In this document: positions 28,469 through 37,649 of the stretch, piece after piece
Position numbering within the stretch: the stretch's first letter is position 1
Layout of the letters: every line of letters starts with the position of its first letter
NCBI RefSeq assembly: GCF_014651815.1
Contig: NZ_BMXP01000001.1
Span: forward strand, 774,939-838,938
DNA from: Alteromonas halophila
GTDB taxonomy: Bacteria > Pseudomonadota > Gammaproteobacteria > Enterobacterales > Alteromonadaceae
DNA length: 64,000 nucleotides
Reading direction: 5' to 3'
Notes under the pieces: model-generated
The model's database searches: none
What the model saw: the letters and a program-made list of their open reading frames with translations, nothing else
What the model was told of the DNA's origin: nothing
Translations under genes and position numbers: made by a program

Positions 28469-29392
28469 ATGACTCGTACAGCCTGCGTATTTCCCGGTCA
28501 GGGCTCGCAGAGTGTCGGCATGTTAAATGATCTCGCCGGGCACTATGATTCTGTAGTTGATACTTTTTCAGAAGCCTCTCAGGCACTGGGCTATGACCTC
28601 TGGGATCTGGTACAGAACGATAACGATGGTAAATTAAACGAGACCCAGATTACTCAGCCTGCATTGCTGACAGCCAGTGTGGCCGTCTGGCGGGTGCTCA
28701 AGGCACAGGGTCTTACTGTTGATTATCTGGCCGGGCACAGCCTTGGCGAGTATTCTGCGCTGGTGTGTGCTGACGCGATCGCATTTGACGATGCTGTAAA
28801 GTTAGTTGAAGCACGAGGCCAGTTTATGCAACAAGCCGTGCCGGCAGGCGCAGGCGCCATGTTTGCCATTATTGGTCTTGACGATGCAAAAATTGCAGAG
28901 ATTTGCCAGCAAACGGCAATTGCAACCGGTGACGTTGTCGCCCCGGTGAACTTCAACTCACCGGGCCAGGTGGTCATTGCCGGTGAAAAACATGCTACCG
29001 AGCAAGCTGGTAATGCCTGTAAAGAGGCAGGCGCGAAGCGTGCACTGCCATTGCCGGTCAGTGTGCCATCGCACTGTGAGCTAATGCGTCCGGCTGCTGA
29101 TAAACTGGAAGAGGCACTGGCCAGTATCACCATTAATGCGCCTGCAATAAACATTGTTAATAATGTTGATGTTAATATTGAAACGCAGCCTCAGGCGATT
29201 CGCGACGCGCTAATTCGCCAGCTATACTGCCCTGTACAGTGGACCCGCACGGTCGAGTACCTGGCCGCAGCAGGTGTCAGCCGGGTTATCGAAGTCGGGC
29301 CGGGCAAGGTGCTCACAGGCTTAAATAAACGTATTGATAAATCGATTGAAGCAATTGCGGTGAACACGCCAGATGGTGTGTCAGCGCTGTAA
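28469..29392 (+). CDS. fabD: Malonyl-CoA:ACP transacylase
   Basis: Loads malonate onto acyl carrier protein. 307 residues, starting TRTACVFPGQGSQSVGML. The nucleophile is S91 in AGHSLGEYSAL, and a conserved QxxH-type segment with the catalytic histidine appears in VPSHCELM. It starts 37 bases after fabH with AAGGA upstream, and is followed by fabG after 15 bases. Confidence 0.96.
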   Translation: MTRTACVFPGQGSQSVGMLNDLAGHYDSVVDTFSEASQALGYDLWDLVQNDNDGKLNETQITQPALLTASVAVWRVLKAQGLTVDYLAGHSLGEYSALVCADAIAFDDAVKLVEARGQFMQQAVPAGAGAMFAIIGLDDAKIAEICQQTAIATGDVVAPVNFNSPGQVVIAGEKHATEQAGNACKEAGAKRALPLPVSVPSHCELMRPAADKLEEALASITINAPAINIVNNVDVNIETQPQAIRDALIRQLYCPVQWTRTVEYLAAAGVSRVIEVGPGKVLTGLNKRIDKSIEAIAVNTPDGVSAL

Positions 29393-29407
29393 CGGGAAAG
29401 TATTCAT

Positions 29408-30148
29408 ATGTTTCATCTAGAAGGAAAAGTCGCACTGGTGACAGGCGCCAGTCGTGGAATCGGTAAAGCCATTGCCACTCAGCTTGCGGCACTTGGGGCG
29501 ACAGTGATCGGCACGGCGACCAGCGATAATGGAGCAACGGCGATCAGTGAGTATCTCACACAAAATGGCGGCAAAGGGCTGGCGTTGAATGTGACCGATA
29601 AAACGGCCGTCGACACCGCCGTTAAACACATCGCTGATGAGTTTGGTGGGGTTGATATCTTGGTAAATAATGCAGGCATCACCCGCGATAATCTGCTCAT
29701 GCGCATGAAAGATGACGAGTGGCAGGATATTATAGATACTAATTTGACTGCGATCTTTACCTTATCTAAGGCCGTACTTCGTGGAATGATGAAAAAACGT
29801 GCCGGACGCATTATTAATATTGGTTCGGTCGTAGGCGTCAGCGGTAACGCGGGGCAGGCAAACTATGCGGCCGCGAAAGCCGGTGTTATCGGCTTTAGTA
29901 AATCTATGGCCCGTGAAGTGGCCAGTCGGGGGATCACGATTAACGTGGTAGCGCCCGGTTTTATTGATACGGATATGACGAAAGCGTTGACAGATGACCA
30001 GCGAGAGGCGATCTTTAAAGATGTTCCTGCCAATCGTCTCGGTCAGCCTGAAGAAATTGCCGCGACAGTCGCATTTTTAGCCAGTGACGGTGCAGCCTAT
30101 ATTACTGGTGAAACGCTTCATGTGAATGGCGGTATGTATATGAACTAA
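29408..30148 (+). CDS. fabG: 3-oxoacyl-ACP reductase
   Basis: NADPH-dependent reduction of beta-ketoacyl-ACP. Short-chain dehydrogenase of 246 residues with the cofactor motif TGASRGIG (12-19), NNAG at 87-90 and the catalytic triad S140, Y153 and K157 (YAAAK). The C-terminal GETLHVNGGMYM is typical of FabG. It lies between fabD and acpP, the canonical place. Confidence 0.97.
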   Translation: MFHLEGKVALVTGASRGIGKAIATQLAALGATVIGTATSDNGATAISEYLTQNGGKGLALNVTDKTAVDTAVKHIADEFGGVDILVNNAGITRDNLLMRMKDDEWQDIIDTNLTAIFTLSKAVLRGMMKKRAGRIINIGSVVGVSGNAGQANYAAAKAGVIGFSKSMAREVASRGITINVVAPGFIDTDMTKALTDDQREAIFKDVPANRLGQPEEIAATVAFLASDGAAYITGETLHVNGGMYMN

Positions 30149-30168
30149 ATCCACAATTTCGTGGATTT
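30147..30168 (+). other. Hairpin directly after fabG
   Basis: AAATCCAC-aatttc-GTGGATTT overlaps the fabG stop region. It is followed by AACCGG rather than a T-run, so it is more likely an attenuator, mRNA end stabiliser or processing signal between fabG and the highly expressed acpP than a full terminator. Confidence 0.5.
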
Positions 30169-30271
30169 AACCGGGTTTGGGCTGGCATTTGCCTGAACAT
30201 GAATGTAAAAATAGTAAGTTAAGAATTTCGGTCGTCGCTGGTTTGACCAGAAAATTAGTTTTATCTGGACC

Positions 30272-30300
30272 TTGCAAGGCAGTACTACGCAAAATAAACT
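30272..30300 (+). promoter_or_regulatory. Candidate acpP promoter
   Basis: TTGCAA (30272-30277) and TAAACT (30295-30300) have 17-base spacing and lie about 45 bases before acpP. A separate strong acpP promoter is known in E. coli. This one was found by eye. Confidence 0.35.
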
Positions 30301-30345
30301 AGCGGCACTTTTACTATCTAGTGACGTTAAGGGAAACCTAGAATT

Positions 30346-30585
30346 ATGAGTAACATTGAAGAGCGCGTTAAGAAGATCATTGTTGAGCAACTTGGCGTAA
30401 AAGAAGAAGAAGTAAAACCAGAAGCTTCATTCGTTGACGATTTAGGCGCGGACTCACTTGACACCGTAGAACTGGTAATGGCGTTGGAAGAAGAGTTTGA
30501 CACTGAAATCCCTGACGAAGAAGCAGAGAAAATTACAACTGTTCAGTCAGCGATTGATTACATCAACGCTAACAAAGACGCGTAA
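30346..30585 (+). CDS. acpP: Acyl carrier protein
   Basis: Small acidic carrier of 79 residues that shuttles acyl chains on a 4'-phosphopantetheine arm attached to S37 in the motif [10 protein letters not shown]. The sequence is nearly the standard gammaproteobacterial AcpP. It is preceded by about 200 bases that likely hold its own promoter, and followed by a terminator-like hairpin, consistent with extra expression relative to neighbours. Confidence 0.98.
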   Translation: MSNIEERVKKIIVEQLGVKEEEVKPEASFVDDLGADSLDTVELVMALEEEFDTEIPDEEAEKITTVQSAIDYINANKDA

Positions 30586-30600
30586 ATAACGTGCTTTAAT

Positions 30601-30629
30601 AAAACGGCTCCCCTGGGGCCGTTTTCTTT
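30601..30629 (+). terminator. Terminator-like hairpin after acpP
   Basis: AAAACGGC (30601-30608) pairs with GCCGTTTT (30618-30625), with inner CCC/GGG pairing and a short TTTTCTTTA tail. The tail is imperfect, so partial read-through into fabF is plausible. Confidence 0.75.
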
Positions 30630-30665
30630 ATCCCCACCTGAATAGTTCCAATGCGAGGGCTTGAA

Positions 30666-31910
30666 GTGACAAAACGTCGCGTAGTGGTTACTGGTCTTGG
30701 CATGCTTTCCCCACTTGGTTTAGATTCCGCGTCTACCTGGCGCAGAGTGATGGCTGGCGAAAGCGGCATTGGTGATATCACCCATTTTGACTGCAGTAAC
30801 TATTCCACTCGTTTTGCCGGGCAAATCAATGATTTCGACCCGCAAGACTATATTGAAAAGAAAGAAACTAAAAAGATGGACCGGTTTATCCAGTTCGGCG
30901 TGGCCGCGGGTAAACAGGCGCTAAGTGATTCCAGACTGGCTGTCACCGCTGATAATGCACACCGTGTCGGTGTGGCGATAGGATCGGGGATTGGCGGGCT
31001 GGAGCTGATTGAGCAAAATCATGAAAAGCTCATGAACAGCGGACCTAAACGGGTGTCACCGTTTTTTGTGCCATCGACAATTACCAATATGATTTCAGGC
31101 TTCCTGTCGATTATGGAAGGCTTGAAAGGGCCAAACCTGAATGTGGTGACCGCGTGTACAACCGGCGTGCATAACATCGGTCTTGCGGCCCGCACCATTG
31201 CCTACGGTGATGCAGACGCAATGTTAGCGGGCGGTGCGGAAGCGTCCATTACACCGCTTGGCGTTGCTGGATTTGCGGCGGCGAGAGCATTGTCATCACG
31301 CAATGACGATCCTCAAGCGGCCAGCCGGCCCTGGGACAAAGATCGTGATGGCTTTGTCATGGGTGAGGGTGCTGGCGTTGTGATGCTGGAAGACTACGAG
31401 TCGGCAAAGGCGCGCGGCGCCACAATTTACGCCGAGCTGGTTGGCTTTGGCATGAGTGGCGATGCGTACCATATGACGTCGCCACCGGCGGATGGCGAAG
31501 GGGCGGCAGCCTCTATGGAAAACGCCTTGCGTGATGCTGATATCGCCGGTAATGAGATTGGCTATGTGAATGCTCACGGTACTTCAACGCCGACAGGCGA
31601 TGTGGCTGAAGTTGCGGCGGTTAAACGCGTTTTCGGTGAGCACGCTCATTCGCTGCTGGTCAGTTCAACTAAGTCAATGACCGGGCACCTGCTTGGTGCG
31701 GCAGGCTCCGTAGAAGCCATCTTTACCATCCTTGCGCTGAAAGACAAGATGGCGCCACCCACGATTAACCTGGATTCTCCGGGTGAGGGCTGCGATCTGG
31801 ATTTTGTTGCACACAAGGCGAAACCTTTTTCTGAAGCGTTTGCATTATGCAACTCGTTTGGGTTTGGCGGTACCAATGGCTCGCTTATTTTCAAGCGGCC
31901 TGATGCGTAG
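30666..31910 (+). CDS. fabF: Beta-ketoacyl-ACP synthase II
   Basis: Chain-elongating condensing enzyme. I start it at GTG 30666, giving (M)[17 protein letters not shown] and 414 residues, because GAGG lies seven bases before it and the similarity to FabF begins there; an ATG five codons earlier overlaps that ribosome site. The catalytic cysteine is C164 in [11 protein letters not shown]. The two histidines lie in [11 protein letters not shown] and [13 protein letters not shown]. It ends the acpP-fabF pair with its own terminator. Confidence 0.96.
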   Translation: MTKRRVVVTGLGMLSPLGLDSASTWRRVMAGESGIGDITHFDCSNYSTRFAGQINDFDPQDYIEKKETKKMDRFIQFGVAAGKQALSDSRLAVTADNAHRVGVAIGSGIGGLELIEQNHEKLMNSGPKRVSPFFVPSTITNMISGFLSIMEGLKGPNLNVVTACTTGVHNIGLAARTIAYGDADAMLAGGAEASITPLGVAGFAAARALSSRNDDPQAASRPWDKDRDGFVMGEGAGVVMLEDYESAKARGATIYAELVGFGMSGDAYHMTSPPADGEGAAASMENALRDADIAGNEIGYVNAHGTSTPTGDVAEVAAVKRVFGEHAHSLLVSSTKSMTGHLLGAAGSVEAIFTILALKDKMAPPTINLDSPGEGCDLDFVAHKAKPFSEAFALCNSFGFGGTNGSLIFKRPDA

Positions 31911-31930
31911 GTGCTGAAAGGCGGTTAATA

Positions 31931-31957
31931 AAAAGGCAGCATTCGCTGCCTTTCTTG
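31931..31957 (+). terminator. Rho-independent terminator after fabF
   Basis: AAAGGCAGC-attc-GCTGCCTTT followed by CTTGTTTG forms a compact terminator before pabC. Confidence 0.85.
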
Positions 31958-32023
31958 TTTGTGGCCAACAGCTTGATATACTCTGCTCCTACGAGATCCT
32001 TCACCCTTTTCTGATGGCCGCCA

Positions 32024-32857
32024 ATGATGACGACTTCCCCGACCGCCAGTACGCCGCACTTCGCGCTAAGCGACCGTGCAGCAAACTATGGTGATGGTGT
32101 GTTTACTACCATGTGTGTCGAGGATGGCAAAATTGCACTGCGCAACTATCATGAGCGACGTCTGCTAAGTGATGCAGAGCGGCTGAGTATTGTTGTTGAC
32201 CAGGCACATTTGAAGTGCCACCTTGATGAGCAGGCAGCGAAAATCGGGTCCGGGGTGTTAAAAGTGTTACTGTCAGCCGGCGAGGGCGGCCGCGGTTATG
32301 CGCGCAATGAAGAGGTAATGCCCAGTTTTCACGCCAGCTATCACTCATTACCAGCGCACTATCCTCGTCTTGCCAGAACAGGGATGGCATTAGGTATAGC
32401 CAACACCAGGCTGGCCGAGCAGCCTTTGCTGGCGGGTATTAAGCACCTGAACCGCCTTGAGCAGGTATTAATAAAAGCCGAGATTGCCAGCATGCAGTGC
32501 GATGATGCGCTGGTACTGGATTATAAAGAAACGCTGATAGAAGCCAGTGCCGCCAATGTTTTCTGGTATAAACAAGGGACCTGGTTTACGCCTGAACTGT
32601 TATCGTCCGGCGTCGCCGGCGTCATGCGCGGCTTTTTGCTGGACTGGATGGCAAGCCATCAGGTCCCGGTCGAAGTCGGCCGTTTCGGACCGGCGCACCT
32701 TAATGATGCCACGGCCGTGATGCTGACTAATGCAGTTATGACCGCTATGCCCGTTAAAAGCCTGCAAAGTAAGGGCACAGTCCATCGCTTTGATCTGATG
32801 CCGGTTACAGCGCTGCAGCGGGCTATCGCTCACGATTACAAGGAAAGTTATGCGTAA
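32024..32857 (+). CDS. pabC: Aminodeoxychorismate lyase
   Basis: PLP enzyme (class IV aminotransferase fold, 277 residues) that yields p-aminobenzoate for folate. The Schiff-base lysine is K140 in LAGIKHLNRLEQV, and RAANYGDGVFTTM near the N-terminus is characteristic. No Shine-Dalgarno is clear before the ATG-ATG pair. It overlaps mltG by eight bases. Its place between fabF and mltG is the same as in E. coli. Confidence 0.93.
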   Translation: MMTTSPTASTPHFALSDRAANYGDGVFTTMCVEDGKIALRNYHERRLLSDAERLSIVVDQAHLKCHLDEQAAKIGSGVLKVLLSAGEGGRGYARNEEVMPSFHASYHSLPAHYPRLARTGMALGIANTRLAEQPLLAGIKHLNRLEQVLIKAEIASMQCDDALVLDYKETLIEASAANVFWYKQGTWFTPELLSSGVAGVMRGFLLDWMASHQVPVEVGRFGPAHLNDATAVMLTNAVMTAMPVKSLQSKGTVHRFDLMPVTALQRAIAHDYKESYA

Positions 32858-33869
32858 AGTTGTTGCATTGTTGTTCATTCTGGCGCTGATGGCACTGTCA
32901 GCAGCGGGAGGTATTTATTATATGCAGCAGCAATTAACGCGACCGCTGAACCTGCCTGAATCAACGCTGTACCAGGTTGAGTCTGGAGATAGTGCGCTGA
33001 CAGTGCTGAACGACTGGTCAGAGCGTGGGTGGCTGGAAACACCTATGCTTATCAACCGACTGTGGCTGAAGTTTTTTGCCGGTGATACAGCTATAAAAAC
33101 AGGCGCTTACATGGTACGCAGTGACATGACCACGCCCCAGGCGATTGCGCGTATGGTTGCCGGTGATGAGCACCAGTTTGACATTGGGCTCATAGAGGGG
33201 CTGCGTTTGTCGCAATGGTTAACCCTGTTAGAAGCGCATGAGGCCATCGACTATGATATTGATGAAGAAACGCTGGGCGAGCTTCAGTCAGCCTGGCCGC
33301 TAGCGCCTGAGCAGGAGCTGATGAGTGTTGAGGGGCTGTTTCTGGCCGATACCTATCATTTTACCTACCATACCCGCGCATCAGAACTGTTAAAGCGGGC
33401 GATGCAGAGCATGGCCGCTTACCTGGAAAGAGCATGGCAGCAGCGGGCGGGCATGTTGCCATTAAGTAGCCCGTATGAAGCCCTGATCCTGGCATCCATC
33501 ATTGAAAAAGAGACGGCAGTAGCAGCCGAGCGACCGCACATTGCCGGGGTATTTGTGAACCGTCTTGAACAAAACATGCGCCTGCAGACCGATCCTACCG
33601 TGATTTATGGCCTTGGAGAGGCGTTTGATGGTAACCTCACCCGGGCACATCTGAAAGGGCAGACGCCCTATAATACCTATGTAATAGCAGGTTTACCGCC
33701 GACACCTATTGCTATGGCAGGACGTGCCGCCATTGATGCTGCACTTAACCCTATGGTGACCGAGGATTTGTATTTCGTCGCGAAGGGAGACGGCAGTCAT
33801 AAGTTCTCGGCAACGCTTGAGGAACATAATAAGGCCGTGTACGAGTTTCAGGTTAAGCCCAACCAGTAA
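32850..33869 (+). CDS. mltG: Endolytic murein transglycosylase MltG (YceG)
   Basis: Inner-membrane lytic transglycosylase that cuts nascent glycan strands. The 339-residue protein has an N-terminal helix (about 4-25), a LysM-like segment and the YceG domain. The catalytic glutamate is E219 in LASIIEKETAV, with the conserved FVNRLEQNMRLQTDPTV and KGQTPYNTY following. It overlaps pabC at its start and lies eight bases before tmk, so the three are one transcript. Confidence 0.94.
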   Translation: MRKVVALLFILALMALSAAGGIYYMQQQLTRPLNLPESTLYQVESGDSALTVLNDWSERGWLETPMLINRLWLKFFAGDTAIKTGAYMVRSDMTTPQAIARMVAGDEHQFDIGLIEGLRLSQWLTLLEAHEAIDYDIDEETLGELQSAWPLAPEQELMSVEGLFLADTYHFTYHTRASELLKRAMQSMAAYLERAWQQRAGMLPLSSPYEALILASIIEKETAVAAERPHIAGVFVNRLEQNMRLQTDPTVIYGLGEAFDGNLTRAHLKGQTPYNTYVIAGLPPTPIAMAGRAAIDAALNPMVTEDLYFVAKGDGSHKFSATLEEHNKAVYEFQVKPNQ

Positions 33870-33877
33870 GAAGAGTG

Positions 33878-34495
33878 ATGTCGGGAAAGTTTATTGTAGT
33901 AGAAGGCCTGGAAGGGGCCGGAAAAAGTTCGGTGATGTCGCTCATCACTGCCATTCTCACTGCGTCGGGAAAGACGGTGCAGCAAACCCGTGAGCCGGGT
34001 GGCACGCCCATGGCCGAGGCTATTCGCGACTGTGTAAAGCAAAACTGGCAGGAGACGGTAGCCGAACAAACAGAACTAATGCTGATGTATGCGGCGCGCG
34101 TGCAGCTGCTGACAAATCGCATTCAGCCCGCTCTTAAGCGCGGCGAATGGGTGGTGGGTGACCGACACGATCTGTCCTCACAGGCCTATCAGGGTGGTGG
34201 TCGCGGTATTGATAGGGAGATCATGGCGCAGCTAAAAGCGGTGGCGCTGAAAGGGTTTTCGCCAGACCTGACCCTGCTACTCGATGTTGATCCAGTGGTA
34301 GGGCTTGAACGTGCCCGCGGCCGGGGGGAACTGGACAGAATTGAAATGGCCGGGCTGGCCTTTTTTGAACGTACCCGTGCGCGGTATCTGGAGCTGGCCG
34401 GGCAAGATGACCGTATTGTAGTGATTAACGCGATGCAAAGTATGGAAGAGGTGCATGCTGACGTGAAGCGTTGTATTAAGGAGTTTATTGCCTGA
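33878..34495 (+). CDS. tmk: Thymidylate kinase
   Basis: Phosphorylates dTMP to dTDP. 205 residues, beginning MSGKFIVVEGLEGAGKSS with the P-loop. The DR motif region GDRHDLSSQAYQG and the lid GRGELDRIE follow. I use the ATG at 33878, with AGAAG four bases upstream, rather than the GTG just before it. Its stop overlaps the holB start (TGATG). Confidence 0.95.
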   Translation: MSGKFIVVEGLEGAGKSSVMSLITAILTASGKTVQQTREPGGTPMAEAIRDCVKQNWQETVAEQTELMLMYAARVQLLTNRIQPALKRGEWVVGDRHDLSSQAYQGGGRGIDREIMAQLKAVALKGFSPDLTLLLDVDPVVGLERARGRGELDRIEMAGLAFFERTRARYLELAGQDDRIVVINAMQSMEEVHADVKRCIKEFIA

Positions 34496-35373
34496 TGCTG
34501 CCCTGGTTTGATGCGCTTTTTGGTCAGCTTACGGGGCGCTTTCTGGCCGCGCGGCTTCACCACGCCCTGTTGCTGGCGGGACCTGCCGGGATTGGTAAAG
34601 CCCGGTTCGCCGTGGCGCTGGCACAAATGGTACTGTGCCGGCAAACAGCGACGTCAGGCGCCTGTGGTAGCTGTCAGAGTTGTCAGTTGTTTGCCGCGAA
34701 TACGCATCCGGATTTTCATATGTTGCAAAGTGAAAAACAGCTGGGTGTGGATGCCGTACGCGGTGGTATTGCAACGCTCGGTGCGACGGCTCAGCTCGGA
34801 CACAATAAAGTGTTACTGATTAAAGGCGCCGATACTATGACCGAGTCAGCGTCCAATGCCTTATTGAAAACACTGGAAGAACCCACAAATAATACCTTCA
34901 TTATTTTGCTGACCGACAAGCTGACGCGTCTGTTACCGACAATTTTGAGTCGTTGTGAAAAACATAAACTGGGTGTTCCTGCAGTATCTGAGAGCCTTGC
35001 CTGGCTGCAGGAGCAGGGTTGTGAGGACGTTGATGAAGCCTTATTGCAGGCATATGGTTACGCACCATTGCGGGTTCAGGCGGCAGTAGCAGACAGTAAT
35101 GCGCTGTCTTTCCGTGCCTATTCTGACGGGTTTGCGCAGTTGATGACCGGCGATATTACCCCGCTGGCGCTTGCTACGAAGTGGCAGGACAATGCCAGTC
35201 AAATTGTGACCTGGTGTCAGCAGCAGGCGTATAAAGCGTATTGTCAGCGCCAGCAACGTCAGGATCTGGCGTGTTTTGAGCGGTGTCAGCAAGCCATCGC
35301 ATCGCTGCAGCATCCGGGGATTAACAAAGCAGTGGTGTTGTGCGGCGTACTTGAGCAGTTCGCTGCAGCTTAA
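34495..35373 (+). CDS. holB: DNA polymerase III delta' subunit
   Basis: Clamp-loader subunit of 292 residues. An AAA+ core starts with GPAGIGKAR, and a zinc-binding cluster of four cysteines lies in LCRQTATSGACGSCQSCQ. The SALLKTLEEP-like segment (SNALLKTLEEPTNN) and the SRC sensor motif (LSRCEKH) are also typical. Its start overlaps tmk by one base. The C-terminal third is a helical collar domain of the family. Confidence 0.94.
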   Translation: MLPWFDALFGQLTGRFLAARLHHALLLAGPAGIGKARFAVALAQMVLCRQTATSGACGSCQSCQLFAANTHPDFHMLQSEKQLGVDAVRGGIATLGATAQLGHNKVLLIKGADTMTESASNALLKTLEEPTNNTFIILLTDKLTRLLPTILSRCEKHKLGVPAVSESLAWLQEQGCEDVDEALLQAYGYAPLRVQAAVADSNALSFRAYSDGFAQLMTGDITPLALATKWQDNASQIVTWCQQQAYKAYCQRQQRQDLACFERCQQAIASLQHPGINKAVVLCGVLEQFAAA

Positions 35374-35413
35374 ATAACAGAAAAACGTAGAGTAAACGAA
35401 GAAAGGAGCCTTT

Positions 35414-36196
35414 TTGTTTGTAGATTCACATTGCCATTTAGACAGGCTAAAACAAACTGATGATGAACTTAACCAGACGCTGGAGTTTGCGCGTAACCGC
35501 GGTGTTGAACACTTTTTATGTGTGGCCGTGTCAGTCAAAGACTATGACAGCATGCTGGCCTCTGTGAAAGATTTCGATGATGTGTCTGTCTCCTGTGGTG
35601 TTCATCCGCTGCATCAGGAAGATGCCTGCAGTTATGATGAACTGCTGGAGAAAGCGCGTCGTCCGGAAGTTGTGGCCATCGGTGAAACCGGTCTGGACTA
35701 CTACTACAGTGAAGATACCCAGTCGGTGCAGCGCCAGTCGTTTATTGATCATATTAAGGTTGCCAATGCGCTGAATAAACCGCTGATCATACATACCCGG
35801 GATGCGCGTCAGGATACGCTAGACTTACTGAAACAGTACAAGGCGGCTCATACAAAAGGGGTGCTGCACTGCTTTACTGAGAGTCTGGAAATGGCTGAAG
35901 CGGCGATGGAGATGGATTTCTATATATCTATTTCGGGAATTGTTACGTTTAATTCTGCTAAAGCGTTGCGTGACGTTGCCAGAGCAATCCCGTTAGACAG
36001 GCTGCTTATTGAGACCGACTCGCCCTGGCTGGCGCCCGTTCCTCACCGGGGTAAACAGAATCAGCCTGGCTATGTGGTTGAAGTGGCAGAATTTATTGCC
36101 GAGCTTAAAGGGATCAGCGTTGAGGCTCTTGCCAGACAAACGACCGAAAACTTTTACCGGTTATTTTCGCTGACTCGCAAAGCGGGTGCCGCCTAG
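35414..36196 (+). CDS. TatD-family metal-dependent DNase/hydrolase (YcfH)
   Basis: Amidohydrolase-fold enzyme of 260 residues. The start is TTG at 35414, with AAGGAG five bases upstream, giving (M)FVDSHCHLDRL. Metal ligands can be seen in SHCHLD, the glutamate in AIGETGLDYYY, the histidines in IIHTRDA and VLHCFTE, and the aspartate in IETDSPWLAP. It is the YcfH ortholog by order (after tmk-holB) and sequence; relatives degrade DNA exonucleolytically. Confidence 0.92.
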   Translation: MFVDSHCHLDRLKQTDDELNQTLEFARNRGVEHFLCVAVSVKDYDSMLASVKDFDDVSVSCGVHPLHQEDACSYDELLEKARRPEVVAIGETGLDYYYSEDTQSVQRQSFIDHIKVANALNKPLIIHTRDARQDTLDLLKQYKAAHTKGVLHCFTESLEMAEAAMEMDFYISISGIVTFNSAKALRDVARAIPLDRLLIETDSPWLAPVPHRGKQNQPGYVVEVAEFIAELKGISVEALARQTTENFYRLFSLTRKAGAA

Positions 36197-36753
36197 TGCC
36201 CGCCTGGCTTCAGCAGCTGACAAAAAGTCTGCACAAAACCCGTAGCCAGCCTGAGAGTCGCTATTTTCAGCTGGCGACTGTGGACAGCCACGGGGCACCG
36301 AAGTGTCGTACCGTTGTATTTCGCGGTCTGGTTGATGAAACGGCACTTAGCATTATCTCTGATACCCGAAGTCAAAAGTGGCCTGAGCTTGAGAAAGCGT
36401 CTCGTGCAGAAATATGCTGGTACTTCACTAAAACCCGTGAGCAGTACCGGTTTACTACGCACTGTCGCCGCTTCAGTGCATCGCAGGGCGGTGAGTTTGT
36501 ACAACAATACTGGTGCAAGCTGTCCGACGCCGGAAAAAAGCAGTTTTTCTGGGGAGAGCCTGGTGAGACCCGTGATCCCTCGTACCCCCTTAAAAGTCAC
36601 GGCGATTTCTCCGTACCTCCACCGCATTTTGGTGTCATGTTATTTGACGTCGACAAAGTCGATTACCTGAATTTGCGCGGCAACCCGCAACAACGTGAAA
36701 TTCATACTCGGGATGACCACGGCAGTTGGGAAACTCACGCCATTATTCCTTAG
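36196..36753 (+). CDS. Pyridoxamine-5'-phosphate-oxidase-like flavoprotein (Alr4036 type)
   Basis: FMN-binding split-barrel protein of 185 residues, starting with GTG that overlaps the tatD stop by one base. RYFQLATVDSHGAPKCRTVVFRG is the family's barrel strand pair, followed by DTRSQKWPELEK and a C-terminal ending in RDDHGSWETHAIIP. It belongs to the group often annotated as flavin-nucleotide-binding or PNPOx-like. It is not the biosynthetic PdxH by length and ending, so the substrate is unknown. It closes the plsX-to-tatD run. Confidence 0.8.
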   Translation: MPAWLQQLTKSLHKTRSQPESRYFQLATVDSHGAPKCRTVVFRGLVDETALSIISDTRSQKWPELEKASRAEICWYFTKTREQYRFTTHCRRFSASQGGEFVQQYWCKLSDAGKKQFFWGEPGETRDPSYPLKSHGDFSVPPPHFGVMLFDVDKVDYLNLRGNPQQREIHTRDDHGSWETHAIIP

Positions 36754-36834
36754 CATCACAGCAAGCCACCCACCGATCCAACATTCGGAGTAGCACATCC
36801 ACCGCTTATAAAACACGCCTAGAGGGTGCAAACA

Positions 36835-36939
36835 GGACACCCACAAAGTTAAAGTAATAAATAAAGTGGACACCCACAGTTCCAGTACAGGAAGCTTGCA
36901 ATATATGGAAACCGAACAAAGCAAATCAGGACACCCACA
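36835..36939 (+). repeat. Cluster of three GGACACCCACA motifs (forward)
   Basis: GGACACCCACA occurs exactly at 36835-36845, 36868-36878 and 36929-36939, all in the same orientation, in the gap between the PNPOx-like gene and the lipoprotein gene. The third copy ends four bases before the lipoprotein ATG, where a ribosome site would be expected. Confidence 0.85.
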
Positions 36940-36942
36940 ACC

Positions 36943-37647
36943 ATGACCAAGTACATTGGCAACATGTGTTGCTTACTGCTACTTGTGGCCATGGTCAGTG
37001 CCTGCTCAACACGTCCAAGCGTTCACCTGTACGCTAAATACCTGACGGCGTCAGATACCAGTGCGCTTAAAAAAGCGATTAATGACAGTGGTTATGCCGT
37101 GACTGTGAACAAATTAGCGATGCCAACGTCTGTTTCTGCCAACACACTACTGTATTCACTTATGCTGAGTGATTCCCAGACAAGAGACATCGTTGCCGAC
37201 ATTGCGGCGGATAATGGATTTGTCATTAAGGCTGAACAGGTGATGATGAAAGGTAATCACTGGTATAACAAAGACAGCGTCGCTCTGATGCTGTTTCCTA
37301 ATGATTTTAATGGCAGTATATTCAAGCAGGACATCGTGGGAGACTACGAGTTAACGGGTTGTTCACACGCTATGCGGCTCAGTCTGGACGAAGATGGCCG
37401 GTTCACGCTTTCTGGGGCGGCGGCTGAATCATTGTCTGCATCTTTACAAGCAGGCACCTGGCACTATCGGCAGGCGCCAATACTGGAGCTAAGAGGGAAC
37501 GAAGGCGAGACAGCATACAGTTATTTCGAGATATCGCGCCTTAGTACACAGGATGAAATAAGCGAGCTGACCTTCACTTTCTTAACGCCACTTCAGGCAA
37601 TATTTCTTCCTGAAGGCTGTAAATTTCATACAGCGATAAGGAACTAA
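36943..37647 (+). CDS. Hypothetical lipoprotein
   Basis: 234-residue protein with a signal peptide and lipobox VSAC (Cys21). The mature part has no motif I recognise. The middle contains a stretch (NDSGYAVTVNKLAMPTS, then LMLSDSQTRDIVADIAADNG) that could be an OmpA-like or BON-like alpha/beta unit. The C-terminal half is mostly beta (YELTGCSHAMRLSLDEDGRF), like small lipocalin-type modules. No Shine-Dalgarno is visible, because a GGACACCCACA copy fills the space before the ATG. It is followed two bases later by the cupin gene, so they are probably cotranscribed. Confidence 0.7.
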   Translation: MTKYIGNMCCLLLLVAMVSACSTRPSVHLYAKYLTASDTSALKKAINDSGYAVTVNKLAMPTSVSANTLLYSLMLSDSQTRDIVADIAADNGFVIKAEQVMMKGNHWYNKDSVALMLFPNDFNGSIFKQDIVGDYELTGCSHAMRLSLDEDGRFTLSGAAAESLSASLQAGTWHYRQAPILELRGNEGETAYSYFEISRLSTQDEISELTFTFLTPLQAIFLPEGCKFHTAIRN

Positions 37648-37649
37648 TT

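Noticed and set aside
36760-36830. ACCCACC and CATCCACC sequences before the first motif cluster
   Set aside because: They lack the GACACC left half and do not match the motif core.
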